Below, piece by piece: positions 14,301 to 26,632 of a DNA stretch of 64,000 bases. Made by a program: the position numbers and the translations under genes. The stretch is taken from the NCBI GenBank assembly GCA_022497155.1, contig MU385712.1, positions 495,765 to 559,764 on the forward strand. Direction: 5' to 3'. The notes beneath the pieces were generated by a model that did not search any database, had not been told where the DNA came from, and was given only the letters and a program-made list of their open reading frames with translations. Within the stretch, counting starts at the first letter, position 1. Each line of letters opens with the position of its first letter. Source of the DNA: Whalleya microplaca (taxonomy: Eukaryota > Ascomycota > Sordariomycetes > Xylariales > Xylariaceae).

Positions 14301-17300
14301 AATACACCGTATCGCGTCGATTATTACTTGTTTATTACCAGCTTTCCGCCAAGGTTCGGAGAAATGTCATCTTGAGGTGCTTCCCGCGCCGCTGCATCAA
14401 AACAACTATAGAGAGCCGTCACCAGTTATTGCAGGAGTTCGCAGCTGTTGGACGATCGCTCCACGTAATCATCCTTCTAAGCTGGTAACTGCCGGCGCAG
14501 GGTCCAAAGGCGAAGTGGGCTCGCTGCTATCGCACTCAATCACCAGCTAGTCGCAGAGTAGGTAATCGTTGCGACTAGTCCCTCAAAGCGCAGCTCGATG
14601 CGCAAAACATGTGAACTTGCGGTTTACTGCCCTGCTACTGCCCCCTCTCTTCATTGTACTATGTAACAACTTCAATTCAATCCGGTGTCGGACTAGCCTA
14701 TCTCGTTTTCCGTCTCCCTGGCCAGAACAAACATGGGTGCGGAGGGGAGACTTGACGTTGGAGTGCATATGCAGGTCCGAATCCAGGGGAATATGATGAA
14801 TCGCCTCACTTTCGAAGGGCTTTCCCCACTCTAACTCACCTTTGGGTCGTTCAAAATCAGATGCCAGATGTGACGAGAGGCTTACCGTTGCAGTGCGCCA
14901 TCAGAAGAGCTTAGTCAGGTAACAGTGACGAGAGCTCTGCGACAGCTTGGAGTTAAGGAATCAGTACAGGTCGGCCAATCTCCAACAATGGGTGTGCCAT
15001 TCGTTAAAGGTGACGACACAGAGCAGCTTGCAGAAGAGCAGCAAGCAATGTCATGTTCCTCTACGCCGTCTTACCACCTTGCTGCAGGGCGCAGGTTTCC
15101 AATCCCACAAGATCGGCCCTCCCAGTCGTCTGAAGTTCTGTATTTGTCTCAATTAGGACGCGCGTTTTCCCTCTTGCGGTTGTTGAAGGATTGCGGAGAG
15201 AATTGTCTACACCTTTGGTAAATGGCGCTATTCAATACAAGAAATATACACCAAGAAAAATTTCTTACTTGCGACGCATAATCACACCGCTCTTCTGTAT
15301 GTTGGAGTCCCGAGTGATGCGATGTTGGTGACGTACATACATACATATCGACGTCTTACAGAGACAGAGCCTCCGGGTTGTGCCGAGTTGTACCTGATGA
15401 AACACAAATGCGGCCGCCTGCATAGAATGTTGATACCTACCGGTCGTCGATTTAGGCTACTCGGAAGGTAAACTTCTATTCTATACTTCCACAGATCTTA
15501 TCGGTGTGATGTGACTACTTCTGCGAGCAGCCGTCGGGATACCACGCCAACACGATGATTCTCACCACGCGCACGCATACATCGGACTAACTGAGTTTCA
15601 CCCGGATCTAGATTTTGCGCTTCCGAGATATCTGCGTTTGAGATATTGTATTCTCCGGGCGTTAGTATGTACTGCTAAGTATGCAGCTGCATCACGTCGA
15701 TGCAAGAATCAGACAGTTGCTGATGTGCTTTCTCTTTGCTTGCTACATGAAAACACAAAGCTGTCCCTCCGACTTGTGAGAATGCACATTACGTGGAGGT
15801 TGAATGCTAGCGAAGCTTTCCAAAGCTCAATCTACATCGCCACTAAGTCCTAGTGGCGTTCGGCAAGAGCTTCTCAAATCAGGTAGGCCGCAAAAATCCA
15901 ACGGTCGGGTAGTCCTGCTTTGGGACCTTGGAGAGAATCTCATCTGTCATCAAAGGCTGAGATTCTGTTAATTCTAGCTCCGTGATCAGCTACTGTACGT
16001 CGGTCAGCACATTTAGCAAGGGCACAACGTTCAAGGGTTGAACCGAATTGGAGTTATTGGCCACATCTCGTATTGCAGCGATACCCTCGACTGTCAACTG
16101 ACCTAGCTAGAGGAGATCGAAGCTAAGGGAAGCCACTCTCGCTTTTAAGTTTCGGGCACATCCAAAGCGTGGATTCGGGATACCGAGATAGGGCGTCAAA
16201 CTCTACCTCGATCGACGCTAGATCATAAGCGCTCGGGATGCCGAGACAAAGTTCCTAGTTGGCTAGTTGTTAGTCGCCGCAGTGGCCCAACAATGAGCAA
16301 TGCTCGATCACGCTTATTATCGCTTTCGATTCAACAAGCGAACGGTCGTTATGTCGGCTAAACTAAACTACTAAAATCCCAGCCATTACAAGGGTTTCAG
16401 TGGCAATGTCGACGAGAACTTCAGGTGGCATATAGGGTGGCTGGACAGAGGTCTTCTGGGATCTCAGGAATGGCTAGTCTGGCTGCTTCGGTGGCAAACA
16501 GCCATAGCTATTTTCATCGCAAATCCTAGTTAGTGCATTCATTGTTTAAGTGTGGCTGCTCATTTTGAAGTGTCGTTCGAACCTACTTTACGTTGACGTG
16601 TAGGACGGGTCGAGAGCTTCATGTTGCAGAGTCTAAATCTTCATATAATATTAGAATATCATAAATTATGGTCTCATTAATTCTTCCGCTGTGTCCCTCG
16701 GAGTGTTTAGGGGTCTCGTTACTGTGAACTTTCCAACTCAGTTAGGAAGCCAAGATGTTTTCACAGTATCACTAGATACCTTCAACACCAGCAATATGTT
16801 TCAATTCCAGTCTAAAACAGGTTCATCTTCTGATTCCACTCCACACTTTGAGTGATAAATCCTATTCGACCTCATCACGGATACTAAGTGGCAGGGGGCA
16901 TCGTCTCGTCTGAATATCTGTATAAATCTCCTCAAGCAACATTCACCAATCACTAGCTCTGGGTGTGCCATCCCCCTTGCTGCACTAGAACCATCTTCTA
17001 CTGCCAGGTCACTCTCTGGGCCAATATTAGTGCTATCAGTTCACGGCAGATGCAGCGAATTGCGACATATCATGTTCGGAAATTTTCGAATACGCCACGT
17101 TTTGACACTAACAAGGGGAAACCCTGATATGATACCGGAAAGGTAGAGGCATTCAATTACCTGAAGTCTATGTATAGTACCTCCATGGAAACAGTCTCGA
17201 CACCAATCCCAAAACGCTGCAGGCGTTATATCGGTACATCGTGATGAGACAGGCTTTTCAGACATAAACATGGTCAGGTGTTCATGGCTATGCCATGGCT

Positions 17301-18353
17301 ATCGTGCATGTCAGGGAGGGCCAGCTTGCTCACAAGATCTTTATGGAAGTCCCGACGGTCTGGTCTGGGAGTATAGAGATACCTTGAGAGCTGGGGGGTT
17401 CACCGATGAGGCGGGCCAATCTGAGCAAAGCTCCCAAGGAGTATGATTGGTAATATCAAGGTTGTCCTCATGCACTCCACGAATCCATTAATAACTACCT
17501 ACCCGGCCAAACGGTAGGAACCAAACTGCATAGGTCAGCTATTGTGCTCCTTGGACCCTCCCATCGCATGTAAGGCAGCGAGTGTCATGGCCAGTGGAAG
17601 ATTCGATAGCAAGCCGTTAAGCTAGGCATGACGATCGTAGTTGGAGTATTTCTCGTATTTCCCGTGTTTACGGCTGTACCGACGCAAGGGAATGAGCCTC
17701 CATTCCCCAGCTCTACCACGTTGCACTCGGCATCGAGGTCTAGGACACAGGCGAAAGGACTATGAAGCAAGCCATATCTTGCCATCATTAGCTGCTGTTC
17801 CTGTAAGGAGTACTTACAAGGAACACTTTCGGGCTGGCGGAGCGATGTCTACGTCTTGGGTAGTATGCCTTAACTAGTCTATCTAGAGGGCTTAGAACAC
17901 TACATCGTGTTTGTAGAGGCGATTTTATATATGTCAGCTCACACTTGCGTACCAATCTTGCTCCACCGATAAGTCCTTATACATGTAGATACGAGACTGT
18001 TATAGCCGCATCTTTAGGCAGATATCGTGGTATTGAATGAAGACAGTACATGCTTCCAGCTAGATGAGGCAATGACCTGTATGTATTAGATGATTTGACA
18101 TGTTGTGATCATATTGATGTTGTGGGTGCATGGACTAAAAACACATGTCAGCGAAATCAACGATACCTAACCTTAGCCAGAGCTTAATATTTACATACCT
18201 TTACACTCAGGTTTGATGAGATAACTTTACTCAATAGGGGGAAAATCACGTTTACCTGTTGCTCAGAATAGTTACAGGGTAAATGTTTGACGTTGGGTCA
18301 TTTACGACAACCTCTATCGTAACATGGAGCTAGAAACCATGTGAGCTTAAACC

Positions 18354-19613
18354 TCACTCTTGCCATTTCACTGTAGGTATGCTTGGTAGATTAATGATAC
18401 ATCTTACTATCAAGTATGTACACTCCATGTATGCCTTGCTCAAAGTACTATTTCCTTCGTGATGGGAATGGTCTACTAAACTTGTCACTTGGGAGTGTAC
18501 TGTTTCTTGGGGATTAGGCTGAACAGGACTCACACTCTCAGTCATGGAAGTTATGTTATTCTCTTCAATTTTACGTACCTCAACTCCTGAAGAGGTCCAT
18601 AAGTTAGGTACCTCCGCGCTTATGAGCAAAGATCTCGGTTGGCCGCGTTATTGCTTTGAAAGCCTTGAGCAGCAAATGTCGATTGCAGGGTATCCGTCGA
18701 GGTATTGCGATACATTACAAGAGGCTCGTAGGATAACCAGAAGTCCTTGTCGGTCGTGTGACTCACGATGTCGGTCGCCTGCAGCATCGCTTCGCAATGG
18801 TACTCATCGGATTGGGCTGCAGGCATTCCGGTTTCAGGCGCGTACAAGGATAGAGGAAGATATTCAAGCCCACGATAATATTGTCAATATATCTGGGCGG
18901 AACAAAAGTTGAATGGCCACCTTGATCTGTCAGAATCCGAAGCTGTGCCTCAGTGAGTGGAACTTACGGTAACCAGCACGAATATCCAAGACAAGACGAA
19001 CGAATAACAACAATGCTCACTCAAATGTAACCTGACGAATGGCTTGGTGAAAAGAAACGCTAGTACATTCTTCCGATTACCTCACTGAGAGGCTGGGCAG
19101 GGTAATTATTACACCTGTTCAGGGGGTTGTTCCTGATCGCTTCGGCTTCGTTCAGGGGCTGCAGACTCGCAAAAACTCTTCAATGGGGCTTTGGCCAATC
19201 CGCGCCTCCTCCCTGCTGCGTCTATGATGCCTAGAAAAAGGACGTCCTCGGATATGGAATGGGCAGCTGTTGATCTAGGATGCGGGAGGTTCAACAAACA
19301 AGGACAAGACAGGAAGGTGAACGAGTAATGGCAAATCTGGGGAGATGGTACCTCCATGCCTTCGAGAAGCGTGCGCATCGTGGAGGTGTTTCTGGGGTTT
19401 TTGAATCGGATCTCCGCACACCAACCTGCGTATGCGAGATGCTGCGCGCGAATGCACCTTGCCGAGGTCGATGCAAGTCGAATACAGTCGGTGTGTAGCA
19501 TCGCAAGGGTCTGCGAGATCTGAATAGGCCATCGTAGTCTCAGTATCACCTGCACCAGGGAAAGCTGTATTTGCGAATATGGGAATCCGGGTGCCTAAAA
19601 GAGTGTGTGGCAT
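18354..19613 (-). pseudogene. Possible decayed protein-coding gene, unidentified
   Basis: Protein-like stretches lie in order on the minus strand but in different frames, with stops between them. A stretch around 19.2-19.6 kb includes the residues MAYSDLADPC. A second at 18954-18865 contains LTDQGGHSTFVPPRYIDNII. It runs, with a frame change near 18865, into a third containing HCEAMLQATDIVSHTTDKDF (about 18.63-18.85 kb). A fourth Ser/Pro/Glu-rich stretch spans 18.36-18.63 kb. The order of a PPRxxDN-like segment followed by an Ala-rich helix and a Ser/Pro-rich tail loosely resembles the middle region of Zn2Cys6 transcription factors, but no zinc cluster was found. Frame changes and internal stops argue against function. 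The family guess is inference only, and chance is a real alternative. Confidence 0.2.
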
Positions 19614-20069
19614 TGGTGAACATGGGGTTTCTGCAGTCTGAATCTGCTTCTTGGGAACTCAGCGTCAGACAAGCCAAGTCGCATATGAGAAGTGATATAA
19701 ATGCACACCCAACGAAACTTATTAGGCGACGTTGAAGGCATCGTTTCTTTTTCTCGTGTAGATATGCTCTCGAGACCAGGGTCGCGGAGCCCCCGGTCTT
19801 CCGATAGGTACGCAGTAGATACCCGAAAGATGCCCAGCCGGTCTGCGTTACGGAGTCCTGCAGGATCGGGGTCTGCTTAATGTAAGACTTGATAACTCGT
19901 ATGCGGGCGACTGCATTATTAAAGCAAGACGAGAAAAGAAAAATTCACCAGACTGGTCTGAGAAGCGTTCAGAAAGGTTTCTGGATGGTTGTATAAGGGC
20001 GATGGTTGTTTTCGACTGCTGATGCGATAATTGTAAACAATGTCTCGGTCCCGTACAGGGACCCGGCAA

Positions 20070-23000
20070 CTGCTGATCAAAGACGTTAGGAGTTGCATGC
20101 TTTACGCGAGTGATCTATCATATCCAGTACAACCTAGCTAAGACACGTTGCCAAGACATTTGCAGGTCAGATAACCGGCCAGGACTTCTTATAGCGAGGA
20201 TGTTAGGTGCAATTGGGCATCAATTGAGTGAGATAGAAAATAGACCCTTGTAGCTGCTTCAACTGTAACCTCCTGGGCGAGTGACTTGAAATTAGAAACA
20301 ATGACATAGCATCAACCTAAAGCGAACATTAGGTATGATCTGGCTGGCATTTTAGCTAGGACTGGCTCTAGAGAAGCCCAGTATCTTAGTGACAGGATGC
20401 CCTTCTGAACTATTGAAGGCTCTTGCCGTGTTTTGAGAGTTACCTATCGACGGCGTGGTGAAATTTGAAAGGAGGTGCAGTGGTGCAAGGTTGAGAAGTG
20501 TTTGACATAACTTGGGCTATGGGTGATGCCGATGGAAGGAAACTATTATGCAGTGTGAACTCAATACGAGGTTCTGCAGGAAGATCACTCCTATTCGTCT
20601 CATTGCTTCCTTCTGTAGAGGCACCATACAAACGTAGGTAAGGGCTATCGAATTGTCGAGACTGCCATTCACTTCAGATGAAGTCATAGAAAAGAATAAA
20701 CTCTATCTCTACAAGTCTTCGATAGTTGACTCTAAACGTACTGAGGATATGGGTTCGGGCACTTTCATGAACTGGTGTAGACTTTTATGTCCTGCCCAAA
20801 GCCTGCGCCTCCTTTTGAGATTGTGCTTCGAGTTCATTGAATGAGCCTTTAGTGAAGAAGGTGGGTATCTCAGCCGTCGCAATCGAAAGACTCTAGGCAC
20901 CAAGAATGAGTATATCATTCAAAGTAAAATCCTATCGAGTTGTAATGACTGATCTGGTCTCGTTGACTTTCTGTTCAGTTGTCCTTTAACTTGCCTGTTT
21001 AGTTGTAGAATACCATGTATATATTTCGGTATCAGACAATAAGGAAGTAAAGCTCCAGAGTAACAAGAGAGTCAAGTACGAAGCCATTACTGTATAGGAA
21101 ACCTAACACATCACTCCTTAAGATTATATAGCGACTTATTCCGCACCTTCGCGAGCTACGCGACGAGTTAGATTTTTGAATATCTAGTCGCGGTTAATGG
21201 AGTTGAAGACTCGAGCTTCGACCAGCTGCATGTCTACAGGCATTCAGGCGCCGAGTCTATACAACTTTGGCTTAGTCTGTAAATCTTGTTTATAGGAAGC
21301 ATTGTAATAAAGGACTGTCACGAGATGAGCGAATGAGGGAGCAATGCAACGCAGCTGTTGCATGAAGAATTAACTAAGAGGTTATCCTTTAAATAATCTC
21401 CATACACACAAGACCTAACAAAGAGTCCCAACAGGAATGCTACCTCTTCCATGTTCTTCATAACTGGCGACATATATATCGAGAAGTATAACCTAGTATA
21501 TAAAAACCACATATATATTCAATTGAGTTTGAATCTCGCACACGAGGCGGCTCATTCATTAAGAATAAGGGGCATATAGCTCAAATTGCAACCCTTAATC
21601 CTCTCCGGGTGATTTCTAAATTAATATTGGCTCATAGCGGCACAGGAGCAGATTCGCATGATCCAGGAGGAATCCTCCTATCTACACATTTCGACAAAAA
21701 CGCTCTCGTGTGAACACTTGGCACCATCACACCCCAAACCCAGGACTCAACGTCCGAAGTTTGCTGCCAAGCTGCCTCTCTACAAGTGCCACAGCAAACT
21801 GCTCAAGAGTCTAACAAACTACCATGCTATGACCACTTGCTTCATCCATACCACGGGGAGTCGGCACCGATGGTCTTTCCAGCCAGCCTCCACATAGAGT
21901 ATACGTAGCAGAGCCCGGCTTGAGTGTCATGATGCGAACTTAATGCCGCCTGCGTTATAACTCCATACTCGCGGATCAACGTACCACACGGCGCCGCCTT
22001 ATGACTGCGGGAAAGGTGCTATAGATCCAGATCGCGATCTTGCCGCTCCTGTACCGTGTGCTCTGAGAAGGCACCTATGACATTCTTGGATAACGTGGCA
22101 AGGGAAGACTTTCTCCTTCGTTTTCATGACGTGTACAAAGAAATTTGGATCTTGGACACATCATCTTGAATACTTTCCGATATATTGTTCCTATGACGGT
22201 TAGCTTGTTTACCTTCATACGCAGAAGTGTGTTCTTGCCCAACGTCACTTGAGAACATGATAGAATCCACATACACGCGCGTACCAACGGTGCCGAACCT
22301 CAAAGGTCTGAATATCTCGATGGTGATATTGTGGACCCTTAGGAGGTAACCTTCCTGGTGAGGGATACGAGAGCGACGTACATTCCTTAGGCGTGGAAAT
22401 ATGGTAGTGGATGATGCCTATGGCAACACACCAAGTTCGTCAGCTAGACACTACGTAGGTCAAACCTGTCGAAACTGACATCCAGCCCCTGACCAGGAGG
22501 CCTTGGGAGCAAACATTGTGTATCACTCTCATACGTTGACCATGAACTAACGAAACTATCTTGATAATACCACTAAGACGTCCCACATCCAAGTCTATCG
22601 AGGATTCCAACTTTGATCTACTCACCCCCCTTTCCCCTCTGACTCAGCACGTCGTAGTGTCACTAGCTAAACCATCAACAACCACCTACCCACCTAGTCA
22701 CCCACATGTCAATTGAATGCAATATAAAGTTAGGACTAGTCCACATTGTACACTTGTCCTCTAAGTAGTCTTATGTAAGATGCAATGGAAGTAAGCATAC
22801 ACGCTACCTATTTCCCAAGATCCACCATCGTTTCCCCTTCGCCCATCTACCTTTCCCCCTGACCCCTTTCTCCCCCGCCCCCCTTTCTCCCCCGCCCCCC
22901 TATCTACACCAGCCAACTAAGCCGAGCCCCTAAGCCGAGCCCCTTAACTGAAAATTAAGTGACAAGACAAAGTTTACCCCGAGTATACCGGTACGATCGT

Positions 23001-24040
23001 ACATATATAAACACACGCGCCAACACACAAGTGCTTACCGCATAAACCTATGAATCCACGTACACTGATCGAACTAGCCCAGCACGTGGAAACTACCGTC
23101 TATCACCCAGCTAGCTCCGCGAGCATATATCCACGAACAACACAATGGATCGATCTACCTAACCCAAGTCTCGGGAACTAGGAACCTATGTACCTCACCC
23201 TTATGTACTCTCTCTACTCTACTCGCGAAACGCAACGCACATACGAAACATCCAGACTTACTCTCCTTCCTAGCAGCTAGCTAGCTAGCAAGCCACCTGT
23301 CAAGGTTAACTGCGCCTTCGCCCCCCGCCCCCCGTTACAGCGAGATCGTTTAATCCAATACACATTTCTATTCCGCACCCGATGGGCAACACCAGGCGTA
23401 TGTATGGTACGTATGTAATGTATGTAAAAGACTACTACACAAGAAGAAGCTATCTGATCTTCCTTCTTACACAGTATTCATTCATTCCGCTTGTGGTTTG
23501 AACCATGATTTCGATAATGGCAATCCAGCAGCGCTAAGGGGGGTAAATCCTCCATCCATGGGCTGCCTCCCTTCCCTCCTTACGTAAACGTAGAATCGAT
23601 CGATGCGCCTCATCCATCCATTTCCCGCCCTTTTTCTTTCTTCATACAGATAGATAGATGTGTGCTCTCCTTTGGGTTGGGGGGGGGCATACCGTTTTTT
23701 GGCTTTGCTTTCGCTTTGGTTTTTTTTCTCATTACCTTGCATCTCATCCCATCTCCTTCCCCTCTTCCGCACAAGCAAGCAGCGGGTAGGCGAAGAAAGC
23801 CTAGGCACCCACATCACTTCACGTCGATGCCGGCATCATCATCTCCACGCGATCGCTGCTTTCTGAGTTCTAGTAGATAGCAATTCTGCTTAATACTAGC
23901 CCTTATTGCCACCTCTCCCCTAACCCTTTCCTCCCCATGCATGCGCAATGCATTCCACGATTCACTGGTGAAGAGGCAGAGAATTGTTGTGTGGTAGAAA
24001 AAAACATGTGAGAAAAAATGATTTGTAGAATTATTTTTAT
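20070..24040. other. Intergenic, no gene seen; C-rich tract and YME1 3' flank
   Basis: No supported coding sequence. From about 22.62 to 23.35 kb the + strand is strikingly C-rich and G-poor, with short tandem units such as CTAAGCCGAGCCC repeated near 22917-22943 and two more C-run clusters near 23.32 kb. The right end (from about 23.9 kb) presumably holds the 3' UTR of the minus-strand YME1 gene. Confidence 0.5.
22855..22901 (-). other. Putative G-quadruplex motif
   Basis: The + strand consists of C runs separated by 1-4 nt, with a 17-bp unit of the form CCCCTTTCTCCCCCGCC occurring twice in tandem. The minus strand therefore carries at least six runs of four or more G within 47 nt, well above the usual four-run G-quadruplex rule. 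It lies about 1.1 kb beyond the YME1 stop codon and has no obvious gene association. Confidence 0.7.
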
Positions 24041-26632
24041 CTATCGCTCCCTAGACGGCACCAGCCCGCCGGGCGCTGGCGGAGCCGGCGGCGGCGGCCG
24101 ACCGTCGTCGTCTCCGACCCCGGGAGTAGGCGGTCCGAGTTCGCCGGGCGCGGGCGACTTCGTGGAAGCCGGGACGGTCATGGGGCCCTTCGGGACGGCG
24201 ATGCGGTCCGGCAGGGGCTCGCCACGGATGACCTTCTCCACCTCTTCCTTGCTCAGGGTCTCGTATTGGACGAGGGCCTTGGCCAGGAGGTCGAGCTCCT
24301 TGCGGTGGTCGGTCAGGAGCTTCCGGGCGCGCTCGTAGGCCTCGTTCAGAGTCCGTTGAACTTCCGATTCGACGGCGGCCCGCGTTTCGCTGCTCAGGGA
24401 CTTGTACCGGCTCCTGTACTCCATGTTTCCAAGCTTTGCCGACATGCCCAAGCTTGCGACCATGTCAAAGGCGACGGCGGTTGCGCTTTCCAGATCCTGC
24501 ATTTGAATTGTTAGTATCAGAAGGCTACTCATCTACAGGGTGATGGTTCTAGGGCTACTACTCACCGATGAAGCACCACTTGTGACCTGATTGGAACCGT
24601 AGACAATTTCCTCGGCGAGTTTACCTCCCAGGCACATATCTATCCGAGCTAAGTAGTTCGTTACGGTGTAAGAATACTTATCCATCTCTGGAAGGACAGC
24701 GGTGTGACCTAAGGACCGGGAACGAGGAAGAACGGTGACCTTGTAGAGGCTTGAAGCAGAACCTAGGGTCAAGAGGTTGACCAATGCATGGCCAGCCTCA
24801 TGATAGGCTGTCATTTCCTTCTCTTCGGCACTGATGACCATAGTCCTTCGCTCAGCACCCATGACAACTCTGTCTTTAGCCCAATCAAAGTCCTCTTTCC
24901 TGACGGATGATGCCTTTGACTTGCTAGCGTGAACAGCGGCCTGATTGACGATATTTTCCAGCTCGGCTCCAGAAAGTCCGGGAGTACCCAATGCAATTGC
25001 TTGTAAGTCTACCTCTTTCGCAGCCTTAATCTTCTTTGCGTGGTGCTTGAGGATAGCGAGGCGGCCGCGAACGTCTGGCAAGTCCACAACAACATGTCGG
25101 TCAAACCGGCCAGGTCGCGTAAGAGCCTTATCGAGGAGTTCGGGAAAGTTCGTAGCACCGATGATAATAACACCGCTGGTCTGATCAAACCCGTCCAATT
25201 CGGTGAGAAGTTGATTGAGTGTCTGCTTAACGTACGCGGCGTCGCGGGCATTCCTGCGGCCACCAATGGCATCGAGTTCGTCGATGAACACAATAGCAGG
25301 CGACTTGGCCTTCGCAGCAGCAAACAGTTCTCTGACTCGCTTCGCACCCACACCGACGTAGACCTCGTCGAACTCGCTGCCTGACATGTAGAAGAATGGG
25401 ACCCCGGCTTCACCAGCGACCGCTCTTGCTAAGAGGGTCTTTCCGGTACCGGGAGGACCGACCAGTAGGATACCTTTGGGCAATTTGCCACCGAGCTGTG
25501 AGAATTTGTCGGGGTTGCGCAGGAATTCGACCATTTCTTGCAATTCGTCCTTGGCCTCGTCGGCGCCGTGCACATCCGAAAAGCGCGCCTTCTGCTGTTC
25601 AGCCTTGGCCTCGCTATCGACCTTACCACCGGGGCGTTTCAACACGCTCATTCCCTCAATGAGCATGGTCACGACGACCAAGCTGAGATAGGTGAAGAGG
25701 CAAAACCAGAGAAGAAACTTGACCCAGCGGAACACACTGCCCCCGAGCGTCTCATCAACAACAACATGAAGCGGGCCGTCCTTGGCACCAGTCGCCTGCG
25801 TGTCTTTGGCAACGGCCAGATTACTGCCGCGAGATCGAGCAGCAAGAGCCTGAGTTACAGCTTGGATTTGCGTGGGTGTCAGGTTACCGGGCAAGTTCCT
25901 AACCGTGTGGCTGATATCCTGATCGTGAAGGCCACTGCCTCCACTTGGGGCCAAGGTACTCAGTGCTTTCTGGTAGGCTTCGGTTGCAGCGGCATTCGTG
26001 GCGAATCGACCAGACTGGTATCTCTCGACGATAATAGCGGGCATATTTGCCTTCAAGAGGGCCTGGTAGAACGCATTCTGGGCAGTGGCGCTGGTGGGAT
26101 TTCTATTAGCAGATTCCTCCATATGGGCGAGGAGATTCCGAGATAGGCCGCCGCTCTGAAACGATCGTCGCTGCGAGATGGCTAAGTTGGCGAAAGGACT
26201 CCGGGTTGCACGTAAGAGATTCGAAGTAGACATAGACGTAGACATAGACCGATATGGCATGTATTGAGGCATTAATTTGTACACTACCGGGTTCGAGGCC
26301 AGTAGAGCGGACCGAGGCATGCTGGAGATGGACGAACGGATATCAAAGGGAGTGGGGATGTAATTCTGTACAGGAACAGCTTGCGGGTTGTAATCTCGCA
26401 GGAAATCGGGCAGGCTGATCCGAGGGCGATCCGTAGAGGGCTGCGGTTGGATAGACGACGTCGTTGTCGTTGTCGTCTGCGAATTCGATTCGACCTTCTC
26501 AGCGGCTCTCGAGAACTTCTTCGGACTCAACAACGGCGCTCGGAATAAGACCATCAGAGAATTTGCGAGGGATGGCCACACGTCCGTGGTTGCTGCCGCG
26601 ATGCTCGGCAGAGCTGACGTCTGGAACGCCAT
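24041..26632 (-). CDS. YME1: Mitochondrial i-AAA protease YME1 (FtsH family), 840 aa
   Basis: ATP-dependent zinc metalloprotease of the mitochondrial inner membrane, facing the intermembrane space; in the family it degrades unassembled or damaged proteins and short-lived regulators. Two coding exons, 26632-24566 and 24496-24041, are separated by a 69-nt intron (GTGAGT donor, TACTAAC branch site, CAG acceptor). The N-terminus is Ser/Thr/Arg-rich, like a presequence. One TM segment lies at about residues 303-325. Walker A GPPGTGKT is at 392-399, Walker B ([10 protein letters not shown]) near 450, and the zinc site HEAGH at 611-615. The third zinc ligand, Asp690, is the first codon of exon 2. 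The C-terminal 50 or so residues are Pro/Gly-rich and variable. The start is the first ATG of the frame. It is divergent from the gene at 27902. Confidence 0.97.

Larger units (their letters stand above)
1..18353. other. Gene-poor left flank, no supported gene
   Basis: I found no open reading frame or spliced set here with a recognisable domain, a sustained coding-like composition or a convincing start and splice structure. The longest frames (118 aa at 383-739, 166 aa at 4907-5407, 163 aa at 13884-14375) have erratic composition, and several frames overlap in most places, as expected by chance. The stretch holds microsatellites, an 18-nt C run at 7592-7609, many short TATG/CATA-type repeats and copies of the palindrome TACCTAGGTA at 3546 and 7377. 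It may be ancient degraded repeat DNA, but no transposase or reverse-transcriptase motif could be read. A short multi-exon gene could have been missed. Confidence 0.5.

Noticed and set aside
13884..14375. 163-codon + strand frame
   Set aside because: No recognisable motif, repeated SLTLTHS-type runs arise from a simple CTCACT repeat, and composition is not coding-like.
25538..26146. 202-codon + strand frame inside YME1
   Set aside because: Antisense shadow of a conserved protease gene with no features of its own.
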